Origin: Gentiana macrophylla
Taxonomy: Eukaryota; Streptophyta; Magnoliopsida; Gentianales; Gentianaceae
Direction of reading: 5' to 3'
NCBI GenBank assembly: GCA_026214975.1
Contig: JAOBSW010000275.1
Location: 1 to 64,000, forward strand
DNA: 64,000 nt
Shown here: piece by piece, positions 54,548 to 64,000 of the stretch
Numbering within the stretch: the stretch's first letter is position 1
How the letters are laid out: the number at the start of each line of letters is the position of its first letter
Notes under the pieces: generated by a model
What the model was told of the DNA's origin: nothing
Seen by the model: only the letters and a program-made list of their open reading frames with translations
The model's database searches: none
Made by a program: the position numbers and the translations under genes

Positions 54548-56530
54548 TAGATCGTTTGTTACGATATTTTATCCTTCCGTATTGGGCGTCTTTAAGTGAC
54601 ATAATTGACATTCTTAAAGCCGATTCTTATACGGTGATTCTGCTAATGTGATGTAACATTATTTTTTGGCCGGTTATACTCCCTGTATTTTGTATTGGTG
54701 TTAAAAAAGAAATGATTAGCTAGCTTGGTAGTGAGTTTACTTTGTATATAAAATGCTTATGAAAAAAACACTTTGTACAGATAATTTTGTCCAATGATTT
54801 TAGCTTCACATAATTTGACTACCGGTTTATTTCATTTAAAGATGACATAAGATAAAGTAGGTAACAAAATGTCAGTTCTCATACAACAAATGTAATATAT
54901 TTTACGATAAAAGTTGTACCATATATAATACATTGCGACCAATATTTCTATTCTCTCATCACCATACATGCTTATCATTTCGATATAACAAATATCATAA
55001 TAAAAATATATTTTACAAGATAGAATCGTTATATAAACGCAATGCATTGCATTATATATTTCGATTTTACTTTCATCATCACATCTTTTATGAAAAGTGA
55101 CTAAGAATGTGGAGAGGGGTTACATTGTTTTTTTTTACCTTCAACCCAAGGGGTCACATTGTTATATCATAATTCATAATTAGTAATCTTTTCAATACAA
55201 CTTATTATATAGTACTTATTATGTTGCGGTGGTTGTGATATTAATTTTATATTTTCATGTATGACTTTAAGATCTAAATACATCAACTAACATAGCATCA
55301 AAATATTTTGCTTGAGGTTCAAGAAGATTAATAATATTATAACATTAAAAAATTCATGTATATTAAGTGTGTTTATTTGATGATAATAATTTCAATTTGC
55401 TCTATAATGAAGCAATATCGAAATTTCGTGATTCTTGTTCCAATGGACATCTATGTTAATGTTGATTAAAATGGTATATCAAACTCAAGTTTTGGTTCGG
55501 TATGTTCTCATAAAATACCCAAAAACTAGTAATACATTTCAACTAAACATTGGACAATACCATTTTGCCTTTGGAAGAAAATATATCCACGAATATTAAT
55601 CCAAAATCATCAAATGAATACTCATTGGAAAGCTTATAAATTCTAATAAAAGTAATTTCATCAAAACCCATTAAGTATATCTCGAGTTATAGCCGATTGA
55701 ATCAACCATAAAAAACACACATATCGAACCGTTGATTGAAAATAATCCAACGATCCGGATTTAGAGTGATGGCTCGATCCGCCTCAAACGTTTCTGACCA
55801 ATCAGGGTGGAGCTCACCGCATATTATATATATAATAGTTTCTTCCAAATTCTATCATCTTCTTCAACGTTAATAATTTTCTCATAACTCAAAGACTGCA
55901 GAAGCTCTGAAACGGGGGTAGGAAAAAGAAAAGAGTGGAAGAGAACTTTAAGAGTTTTCGATTGGATAAGAAAGTTCGAAACCCATTTTGTAAAATCTAG
56001 TAAGTGTTTTTCAGCTTTCTTAGCTAAATGATGTTGTGAGAGTTATAGTAACCATAAATCTTTGTTTTGGTTGAAGGAATCGAAGGAAGAACTTGTCTCG
56101 TGGGTTTTCAAGTCTTTGGGTTTTGGATCTAGAATTTCCTAAATATTTGAGGTAAATGGGTGCTCAAATGAATCTTTAGTCGGTAGTCTTGATTTAATTC
56201 GTGCACATTAACGGTAGAATTGCTAGATTTGATTGTTGTAAGTGTTGGACTTGGTAGTAGTTCAAGCCATTTTTCTGCAGATTCGTGAGCTCAATATATA
56301 TATATATATAATAGTTTCGTCTAAATTCTAATTGCATCTCTATTTTTTCTATTCGAAGCTTCATCTTTTTCAACGTTTCTAATTGCATCTATGTTTTTTT
56401 TTTTTTTTGAAGGTACATGCGCTTGATTCTTTTCCTTATAAAAAACAGGTACAATATCGCAAATTGATTACAATTTAAATCGCATCAATACATTCCACGA
56501 CGATAAATTCGGCGACATTAACTACTGCAA
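54548..56530. other. Intergenic, AT-rich
   Basis: A TA microsatellite lies at 56292-56311 and a T tract at 56392-56408. Short open frames only; no gene recognised. Confidence 0.35.
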
Positions 56531-56669
56531 TTGTTGTCTTATCTATACGAACCAAATGTAACTTGACGTGACATTCGTATTTTATGACAAACACAATTCA
56601 GCCCAGGATGCTTTCTTATACCTTGGTTGTATAAACCACAATCGAGTGGTGTGATCTTGGGCATTAAGC

Positions 56670-57556
56670 CGTGATGAAAATACTTTAGACTACTTTGTGG
56701 CTTTTGACCGATTTGATCGTTTCTTGCAAATAGGCGAGGAAAGTTTTTTGACAAGATCTAATGCCGTACTGGGTAATCCGTCCAAGAATGTGCAGGTGCA
56801 CATTATAGAACTGACTGAGGCATTGAAACATATGCAATCCCGAGGTATGTCGAGCTCGTTTTTGGCGGATACATGTTGATATGTTTGATGTGGACACACA
56901 CTGAACATCTTTATGGTGGATCGGTGCATTGATAGTGACAATGTCTACCCGATCTGTGGTCTTGGATGCTAGAGGCAGACATTAGTCGTTTTGGGTACGG
57001 GATTAGGGGTATATTCTCCTTAATGATGATTTGGGATGGACACAGAAAGACAATTTTATGTGATGCTTCGACCCCTTATACATCAACGAAATTAGGTAAC
57101 TCCCCTTTCCTAATTTTTAATTCTATATAATTTATTTATGTCAAATTTAGATTTTTTTATCATGTTTTTATTTTTATTTTTATTTTTTAATATGTTTCAG
57201 TCCTGCTCTACGGTTGAATATGATCGCGCAACACCCTTTTTTGAAAGACGACTCTTCAGATGTTTTCGACATTGCAACGCGCGCTAGCTGAACGTTGTTT
57301 TCATGGGCATGCCATACTTCGGATTCGAAATACTATAATAAATAACCCTGATTTTTTTGACAAGATATGCTCCCGCTCGGTGGTGCGTTTGCGGAATGTG
57401 GATTTTTTCATTCTAGAAGCCCTTGTAAGATGGTTAAGAAATCAAAACGAATGCGTGGACATGGGTTCCCTTTTCATGGAGATTAATGAAAAATGTCCAC
57501 TGCTGATTACTGTGATTCATGAAGCAATATTTCAAGCTGATACCTCTAATTTATGA
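56670..57556 (+). pseudogene. Unrecognised two-part open region
   Basis: An open stretch at 56670-56879 (DRFDRFLQIGEESFLTRSNA, HIIELTEALKHMQSRGMS) and another at 57260-57556 (IINNPDFFDKIC, ILEALVRWLRNQNECVDMG) are both on the plus strand. They are separated by stops and by a T-rich segment (57097-57201) that looks like an intron, ending in TTTCAG. Residue composition looks protein-like, but I do not recognise a family. Could be a decayed gene or transposon part. Confidence 0.25.
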
Positions 57557-58351
57557 AACAATATTCCAAAATGTCAAGTGATCACTATTTCACTTTTTGA
57601 ATGATGTTGTCAGTTGCTGTCCAAGTTTGATTACTTTGTGCATTCTACTTGAAATTCACCGACTTCGGTGTGTATTTACATTGTATGACGTGAGTTAAGC
57701 GACCTATCGTGTCCAATGACACTGTGTTTTCTTGGGGAATGTTTGTGACTGAATTCATCCCCAGCTAAGAGTTTCTTTCTCTAGCCAAACTTACATTATG
57801 TTATCTATTGCCTGCCTATTGTTCCTTATGTGATTCTTTGCGATTTCATATGCTCGTTCAATTGTTTCACGAACCGATGCATCGATGACTTCAACAAGTT
57901 TCTCTGACATATTGTTCCTTGCTAGCATATCTTTACAACAACATCACCGTCACTACTTTGTGGTGTTGGTTCAATTAGTGTCCATGGTCCTATTCTTTGA
58001 CATCCCATATGTTGTAACCATGTGTTAAAACCGAAAAGCTGTCAAATATATACACACTTCTTGTACATCATTAAACATTTCCATAATGCAATCAAGAGCA
58101 TATATAATTTGGTTTCATAAAAGTTCCTAGAAAATTACATGAGCAAATAATTTATTCAGGAAAACAACTCTTAAGCAAGTTTGATGCATCCATTATGCAG
58201 GAACATATGTTGTTCAATGTTTCTATAGTTTATGTTTAACCATTATAACTTGCTTGTGAGCATGTAACTGATCAACGCAAACAAAGAGCATAGCCGAAGG
58301 GTCATCGGTTTTTCTTGTACTAGAGGCTATATAGTTTATTGTCATGTTAAC
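57557..58351. other. Intergenic, no gene recognised
   Basis: Nothing recognisable beyond short open frames. Confidence 0.35.
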
Positions 58352-58714
58352 ATAGAAACAATCATTGAATTCTAAATGGTACAACAACCGACACACACAA
58401 TCCATATTGTCGCTAAATTTGTTTTAGTGGGGTCACCGGAGTCCAAATTTATATTTTTTATCAATAAAATGACACTTTTTAACAACAAAACTACATCGTT
58501 TTAATACTAAAAATAAAAATTCCGGATCTCAGTGGGTAGAAACAATTATTGAATTCTAAATGGTACAACAACCGACACACAATCCATCTTGTCGCTAAAT
58601 TTGTTTTAGTGGAGTCACCGGAGCCAAAATCTACATTTTTATCAATAAAATGACACTTTTTAACAACAAAACTACATCGTTTTAATACTAAAAATAAAAA
58701 TTCCGGACCTCGGT
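58352..58714. repeat. Two-copy tandem repeat of 185 bp
   Basis: The segment starting TAGAAACAATCATTGAATTC at 58352 recurs at 58537 with about 95 percent identity by eye. It shares CGCTAAATTTGTTTTAGTGG, GTCACCGGAG and AACAACAAAACTACATCG. The copies are directly adjacent. Confidence 0.8.
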
Positions 58715-59466
58715 TTGATCTTTAGTCCTTCATTTGTGCATCGTACTTTTATTATTCTTTGTTTCTAATCAGATCTGTACGGTAGTGGTTATTTTGTTGG
58801 ATCTAGTTAATAATACAAATCTTTCTATTCGAGTTATTTATTTTCTAGGTTAATAATCCGTAATTAATTCCGTTAATTACGGATGCATTAAATAAATCAC
58901 TCCACATACTATACACTTTCCCAACAAGAGGTGCTAGAGGATCATCAAATACGAGTGAGAAACCGACACCAATAAGAAGAGGAAAGCAAAGGGTGTCCAT
59001 ATCCAACAGAAATCTAGGTACTTCTAGATCATCGGCTTCATTCTCGAGTAGAAGAAGAACAAAAGTGATGCCGAATCTACATTGGAAAGAAGAGCATGGA
59101 CTTGATTTTGTAAATAACATTTCCCATAGAAAGGGAGGACAAAGACCAATTCAAGCCAACGGTAGAAAGGAAGATTTTGTGGGATATTATAAACAACCAT
59201 TATCCCATTTACCTAATTTAAAGGAGATATTTATTTGAGCATTTGAAAATGTCAAACACTAAATTAATGGAAATAAATATATAAGGGATACTATTAATTA
59301 TATAGGGTAAAAGGCGGCTTTTCGCTTTCCCACTGTAGTTTTAATCGATTGGAAAACTTTTCCTTATGGTTTAAAAATATATGGTTCGCTCATAGTGTTT
59401 TCCAAAACCATCAAATGAAATTGAGCGAATAAAAAAAGTATATTCCGTGGAATATTTTTTTAAATT
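58715..59466. other. Intergenic, no gene recognised
   Basis: AT-rich with short open frames in both directions. Nothing recognisable. Confidence 0.35.
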
Positions 59467-59624
59467 TTATTCCACCTTTACCCTTACTCCCCACAAATCG
59501 TCTTCTTCCCTGAGTTCCCTCACGTTCCTGATATAAAAAAAAATAGCAGCAAATTGCTTAGATCTCTCCAAATCTGCAGCATCATTTGCAGAATTCTTCG
59601 AAGCATCAGGTATTATGGCTTCTC

Positions 59625-59820
59625 CAATTTGATCATCAAACGTTGGAGAAACATTGTTGGTAAGGTATGGGTCAATTTGATCATCAAAGTATGGAGAAAA
59701 ATTCTGGGTCAACTTACTTTGATGATTATTCTCCAAAAATTGTGGGTCAATTTGATCATCAAAGTATTGGAATTTGAAAATGATGGGTCAATTTGATCAT
59801 CAAATAGTATGTGTCAATTT
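59625..59820. repeat. Degenerate tandem repeat around GGTCAATTTGATCATCAAA
   Basis: Five copies of a unit centred on GTCAATTTGATCATCAAA.TATGGAGAAAAAT with spacing of about 35-65 bp. On the minus strand this gives repeated FDDQID peptides in an open frame of 89 codons (59736-59467), which is probably a by-product of the repeat. Confidence 0.65.
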
Positions 59821-60057
59821 GCAGATTTTTTTCTCCAATCGTATTTATTTTTACCCCCAACTAATCATATCATTAAACAAATCGATTCACAAAATTTCCA
59901 ATTCCAATCAAATCCTATCCCCACCTACATAATCCCAAATCCACATCTATCCCAGTCCCGCTAATTCTACGATTCATTAACCATTAACCGCTAAATTAAC
60001 AGTGCCAAAACTTCCTTTTCAAAATCCACAAAGCTATCAGTTTTCAAACACTCTGTA

Positions 60058-60440
60058 ATGGAGTGGGTTCGTGGTGAAATTCTTGGTCATGGAAGTTTCA
60101 GCACTGTTAATTTAGCAAAACACAGAAAGATAAGCCCAGATGGAATAAGTAAGTTGATGGCAGGAAAGTCTGGTGGATTGTCCCAGATTGCATCTTTGAC
60201 GAATGAAAAATCAATTTTGGATGAATTCAAGGATTGCCCAGAAATTATTAAGTGTTATGGTGTTGCGACAGTGGTGAAAAGATGCATAATGTGTTATTGG
60301 AGTATGCTTCAGGTGGGAGTCTGTTTGATAAGATGAAGAATTGCGTTGATCGGCACCGGAGAATGAAGTCCGGCGATATGTAAAGTCAGATACTAAAGAA
60401 AGAGGGAAATTGCTTTTTTGGGATTTAGGTTTATTTAATA
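60058..60440 (+). pseudogene. Truncated MAPKKK-like kinase fragment
   Basis: The frame from ATG 60058 reads MEWVRGEILGHGSFSTVNLA, the start of plant MAPKKK17-21-type kinases with the glycine loop GHGSFSTV. AGKS (the ATP-site Lys) and KSILDEFKDCPEIIKCYG follow. A frameshift near 60285 moves LLEYASGGSLFDKMK to the next frame, and a TGA then a TAA follow; the HRD and DFG parts are missing. So it is a broken 5' fragment of a single-exon kinase. Confidence 0.65.
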
Positions 60441-61190
60441 ATGGGTTGAAGTAAGGGTAAAAGTGGAATAAGTTTTAAAAAGGGAATATTCCGACGGAAT
60501 ATTCTCTTTTATTTGCTAGAATTTCAATGTGATAGTTTGTGGAAAACCCCATGATGCTGAACTATATATTTTTAAACAACAAAAAAGAAAAGTGAAAACG
60601 ATCGACAAAACACAAGGGAAAGAAAAGTGCTTTTATCCAATTATATATTTTAACGTATATTATACTAAAAAATAATATAAGATTTTAAAATCAATAAATA
60701 TTTCCTTTAAAGAGCTTGTCTTTTGCTTTGGTATTTATTCATCTTTTTGGATCCTTTCTGAAACTTAAAAAGACTTTCTTTTGAAAATGGGAGTCTAATG
60801 TATAGATGTAATTTGACTATATTGAGGAACATATCCTTACAAGTTTCAAGTCCCTGGGATATTTGACCTCACAAATTTTGCTGGTGTTTCTTGTTTTTAT
60901 AATCTGTCTTTCATCCACTATATCTTCTGATTTCCCTTAAAACTGGTTTCGATTCATGCTGGATCGAATCTAGCAAGAAATGAACAGATTCGATGCAAGT
61001 GCGGGTGCTCATGTCCTTTGTTATTGCCTTTTCGATCCCATTGTTCCATTGTCTAGGTTGCTGCATCTACATTCAGTCCCGCGCATTTGCACCCTGTCCT
61101 AATTATAATTGATGGCTCTCTTAATGTGCTCTCTCTTTTTTTCCTTCTGCGTTTTTGTTTTTGTGTGTGTGTGTGTGTGTGTATGGTTGA
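60441..61190. other. Intergenic
   Basis: AT-rich; a GT microsatellite lies at 61159-61182. No gene recognised. Confidence 0.35.
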
Positions 61191-61193
61191 TTA

Positions 61194-61311
61194 GGAAGGT
61201 TTGAAGGTGAAGAATGATTTGAAAGTTGAACAGAGTTTTGAAGATGTTGAAGCAGTATTTGAACCTGGTGAAAATTTCAGATTTGATGCAATTCTTCAAC
61301 TTGAAGATTGA
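61194..61311 (+). other. Possible 3' coding exon, unrecognised
   Basis: After a TTGATTAG acceptor-like site the plus strand reads EGLKVKNDLKVEQSFEDVEA and VFEPGENFRFDAILQLED, then a stop. The acidic, well-formed sequence suggests a real terminal exon, but no upstream exon was found nearby and I do not recognise the family. Could belong to a fragment of a captured gene. Confidence 0.25.
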
Positions 61312-61734
61312 AGATAGTGCCCAAAATTTCTTTACTTTTTACCCCTTTTTCCTTTACCTGTAAGTTTTAATTCGAACGATGATCATAATGTTCAAGAGCG
61401 GATCTAGTTGGAGGGGGATCTGATATTGAACACGAATGTATTCGAATTTTGTTTTATCCATAAATATTATCAAATAAAAAAAAAATAGAAAGAAATATAA
61501 CATGGGTTAAAGAATTTTCGTTTCTTTGCAAGAAAATCGCTTCTTGAAAAATTTGCAGCCAAACTCACTGCATCTTGAACGAGGAATATAATATTCTCAC
61601 GAAGCGAACAAGTCAATAGACATACAAATGAATATAATAATCATCGTTCCACTAGGCTCCATCCTCTGGCCGGTGTGGTGAAATACTAACGTGGAAGCAT
61701 TTCGTGTTGATCATTTAGCTAACTAAGCATTGGT

Positions 61735-61900
61735 GCGGTTTTTTTGTGTGTGATTATGATGGCACCCTCTTGCGTGTTGTTTCCGCCTGTACCCCAGAAC
61801 CCCTCGATGTTGAAACTTTCGAGATGAAAGCTATCTATTTCGGCTTGGCTGAAGCCGTCAAACAAAGGGTTTCTTCTCCCTTAATTATTGAGTGATTTTC
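61735..61900 (+). pseudogene. RNase H-like (RVT_3) fragment
   Basis: The plus strand reads VCDYDGTLLRVVSA, then ETFEMKAIYFGLAEAVKQ and PLIIE before a stop. This matches the start of the plant RNase H-like domain from non-LTR elements (V.RD..G, EA.A...GL..A, .IE.D). Short and isolated, so a transposon relic. Confidence 0.4.
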
Positions 61901-62416
61901 TCCACCTATGCGTACAGCGTCTCAGCAAGTCTCTTGCTGAAGAGACATACTGTCTCTCTTTTATGCATGTGCCCTGGAGCTGGACATGATACAACAAAAA
62001 TCAAATATACAGAGAGATAGAAGTAACAAGTAACATGTATTTGAAAGATATGATTCTAGTTTATTTTGTCTAGTAATTGGAATGATTTTAACGATATCAA
62101 CTAGTCGTTACGTTCACAACTCACAAGCCAACCTAACTGAAAACGGCGTTGTGTTCTGTCCAGTGGATTCTATTTCAATGTTAAAATACGAGTGCCTTAA
62201 CGTGTTTCTCCATTTACACAGGAGGGGATCCACCCTGGCATCAAAGATATTATTATATTTAAGTCAACAATATGAAACTAACCTATCAAAATATGATGTA
62301 CATCTTCCCAGGTTTGAAGTTGCAGGGGCTTGTCTTCACTTTGTCTTCATAAACCTATGGACATAACAATCATAACAGTTAAGTACACACCTGTCATCCT
62401 ATTTTCACGAGACGTG

Positions 62417-64000
62417 TTATCGGAAATAAAGGGTAAAACAGAGACGAAACCGTATCAAGTTAAATGTTACACACCTATTGTAGATGGAAACTTCAACTTG
62501 GTTCCCCAGTTCCATCAGTTCTTCTTTGATTTGAAGAGCTGAACTCTCAACTTGTAAGGATTCTCTAACCACTATCCTCTTCAAGGTTGACATTTCTCCG
62601 AGACATGACGGTAACTCTTTCAGTTTCGGGCATTCAATCACGAGTTGCTCTAGACAAGGCAATGATTCAGTGGAGGCATTCCATTCCACCAAATCGTGAT
62701 TATACAAATGAAAGAATTTGAGGTTTTGGAATGCCGTATCTTCCATTTCCAGTATGGGGTCCTGGAAGGAAATCAATTGTAGCTTCAAGAATTGAAGACA
62801 ATGTAGTTCCGCAATCGTTGATATAGCCGTCCAAGGTAAATGAAATTTCACTAAAGTTAGTTTCCTGAGAGTTGAAGGGAAGTTGATCAGGTACTGTCTT
62901 CTCTTTCCAAGAAGAGTTAGTTTTAGTGACTCGAGTTTTCTGTGAAAGTCCAATGTTTCTACCCATTCTTCATGATAATCAACAGATTCTTTCAAAAAAC
63001 AGCTCAATTTCTGAACAGTGGGCAACCTTTCCAGAAGCTGTTGTACGTCTTTTCCTGTCGATAAACATGGTTTTGAAAAGCTTACCACATTGTGCAGTTT
63101 AGGATATGCCTCGTGCTCGTGGGCACTCGAAAATATAAGGACACATCTGTCGATTTTCACATGCCTCAAACTAATCATTCCCCAAAAAGTTTCTGGCAAA
63201 TGTATTTCACCATGATCAGTTAGTGAAGTCAACAGAAAAGATCGTATGTTCCATAGATTCGATATCGATGATGGAATACATTTCGATTTTGCCCCCAATT
63301 TAGCATGTATATGTCTTAGATGAACGAGAGAGGTGAATTGTTTTATGTCATCTATTTGCAAGTGGAGATTCAAATCCAACACTTGAGCAAGTCTAAACTC
63401 CCTTATAGGAAAACTGCTAACTCCATCATATCGTTGTTCACCAAAATAGAGCAAAGAGTGTGCATTTGAATGCGATGATCCAGCAGAAATAGTGATATCG
63501 CTCTGCTTTTGCATGGAAACACGATAGTGGCTACTTAATGAACGGTCTGAGGAACTAGATGATGTGATTCCATAGCCCAGATGGAAAAAGTTCCCGTACC
63601 GGCATTTTGTTTGACATAATTCATGTACCATATCATGAACACGAAATGTTTTTATTTCACCACTGGTACTTCTCGGACTAACAATGATAAGGCTTCTGTC
63701 AGCCAAGTCTTGGAAATACTCTTTCGCCACAACTTCAATGCTTTTTGTCTTGGATTCTTGTATGAATCCTTCAGCAATCCATAGCATCATCACCTGCTTA
63801 ACGTTAATCAGTTTATCCTCCGGAAATGCTCCAAGATAGAGAAGGCATGGTTTCAGATTTTCGGGTAAATGCTTGTAACTTAATTCCAAAATTCCCAAGC
63901 ATCCCTCGTCGGAAAGATAAGAAACCGCTCTTTCTGCAACTTCACTCCACCACTTTAAGCTTTTTTCCGTTCTAGCTAGGAGACCTGCGATTACAACAAC
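62417..64000 (-). CDS. NB-LRR (CNL) disease resistance protein, R1-like, 5' part outside window
   Basis: The minus-strand frame is open from the window edge (64000) to a stop at 62417, about 527 codons. It starts inside the ARC1/ARC2 region (VIAGLLA after the GLPL box, then SYKHLPENLKPCLLYLGAFPED, MLWIAEGFIQE). The MHD-type motif is RVHDMVHE (Val for Met), and LRRs follow (LPETFWGMISLRHVKI, LRKLTLVKFHLPW, LPCLEQLVIECPKLKELPS). It is an intracellular immune receptor; similarity is to the R1/late blight group common in asterids. An AATAG|GTGTGT site at about 62475 is a possible splice donor, so the last 20 residues (VTFNLIRF...) may be intron. No frame breaks in this part. Confidence 0.88.
   Translation of the reverse strand, partial: VVVIAGLLARTEKSLKWWSEVAERAVSYLSDEGCLGILELSYKHLPENLKPCLLYLGAFPEDKLINVKQVMMLWIAEGFIQESKTKSIEVVAKEYFQDLADRSLIIVSPRSTSGEIKTFRVHDMVHELCQTKCRYGNFFHLGYGITSSSSSDRSLSSHYRVSMQKQSDITISAGSSHSNAHSLLYFGEQRYDGVSSFPIREFRLAQVLDLNLHLQIDDIKQFTSLVHLRHIHAKLGAKSKCIPSSISNLWNIRSFLLTSLTDHGEIHLPETFWGMISLRHVKIDRCVLIFSSAHEHEAYPKLHNVVSFSKPCLSTGKDVQQLLERLPTVQKLSCFLKESVDYHEEWVETLDFHRKLESLKLTLLGKRRQYLINFPSTLRKLTLVKFHLPWTAISTIAELHCLQFLKLQLISFQDPILEMEDTAFQNLKFFHLYNHDLVEWNASTESLPCLEQLVIECPKLKELPSCLGEMSTLKRIVVRESLQVESSALQIKEELMELGNQVEVSIYNRCVTFNLIRFRLCFTLYFR

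Noticed and set aside
56539..56941. Minus-strand open frames opposite the unrecognised plus-strand region
   Set aside because: Overlapping frames in all directions with no family match; too weak to call.
1..64000. CRISPR arrays, operons, riboswitches or ribosome binding sites
   Set aside because: The window is nuclear DNA of a plant with spliced genes; no regularly spaced repeats or bacterial signals were seen.

Overview
This is a window of plant nuclear DNA, most likely from a eudicot. It holds multi-exon genes with short GT-AG introns, long AT-rich intergenic stretches, LTR retrotransposons, LINE remnants, SINEs, MITEs and a Helitron. The families are plant specific: a lipid transfer protein, a LRK10L/WAK-type receptor kinase, a chloroplast CRM-domain splicing factor, a plastidic glucose transporter and an R1-like NB-LRR. 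The R1-like NB-LRR hints at an asterid, but that is inference only.

Layout. About 1-4.1 kb: minus-strand Ty3/gypsy element (Athila/Tat-like) with a long LTR, a tRNA-Asp-type primer site and gag remnants; it runs off the left edge. 4.1-5.6 kb: RNase H and LINE remnants. 6.0-6.3 kb: intact type 2 nsLTP gene. 6.4-16.6 kb: gene-poor, with one SINE, a repeat field and a broken C2H2 zinc-finger fragment. 17.1-21.5 kb: receptor kinase (+). 22.5-26.2 kb: CRM-domain factor (-). 27.6-40.2 kb: a cluster of sterol C5-desaturase (DWF7/STE1) copies, all on the minus strand: one decayed, one intact, and one with a frameshift. A 5.04-kb Ty3/gypsy element lies between the last two. 41.3-42.9 kb: small conserved plant protein (+). 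43.9-48.6 kb: plastidic glucose transporter (-), 13 exons. 49.26-54.24 kb: a candidate Helitron enclosing a decayed Ty1/copia element and a foldback DNA element. 54.3-61.9 kb: gene fragments (EXA1-like tail, MAPKKK start, RNase H) and tandem repeats. 62.4 kb to the end: partial NB-LRR resistance gene (-).

The genes do not form a pathway. The clearest biological story is the sterol desaturase cluster, with local duplication, decay and insertion of a retrotransposon. A second theme is that several otherwise well-conserved genes carry 1-2 nt indels, some in homopolymers. This may reflect uncorrected base errors in the assembly rather than gene death. A third is that four introns appear to use GC donors. 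I see no convincing undescribed system; the Helitron and the desaturase cluster are the most rewarding regions. All exon boundaries were read by eye from splice consensus and family similarity, without alignment software.
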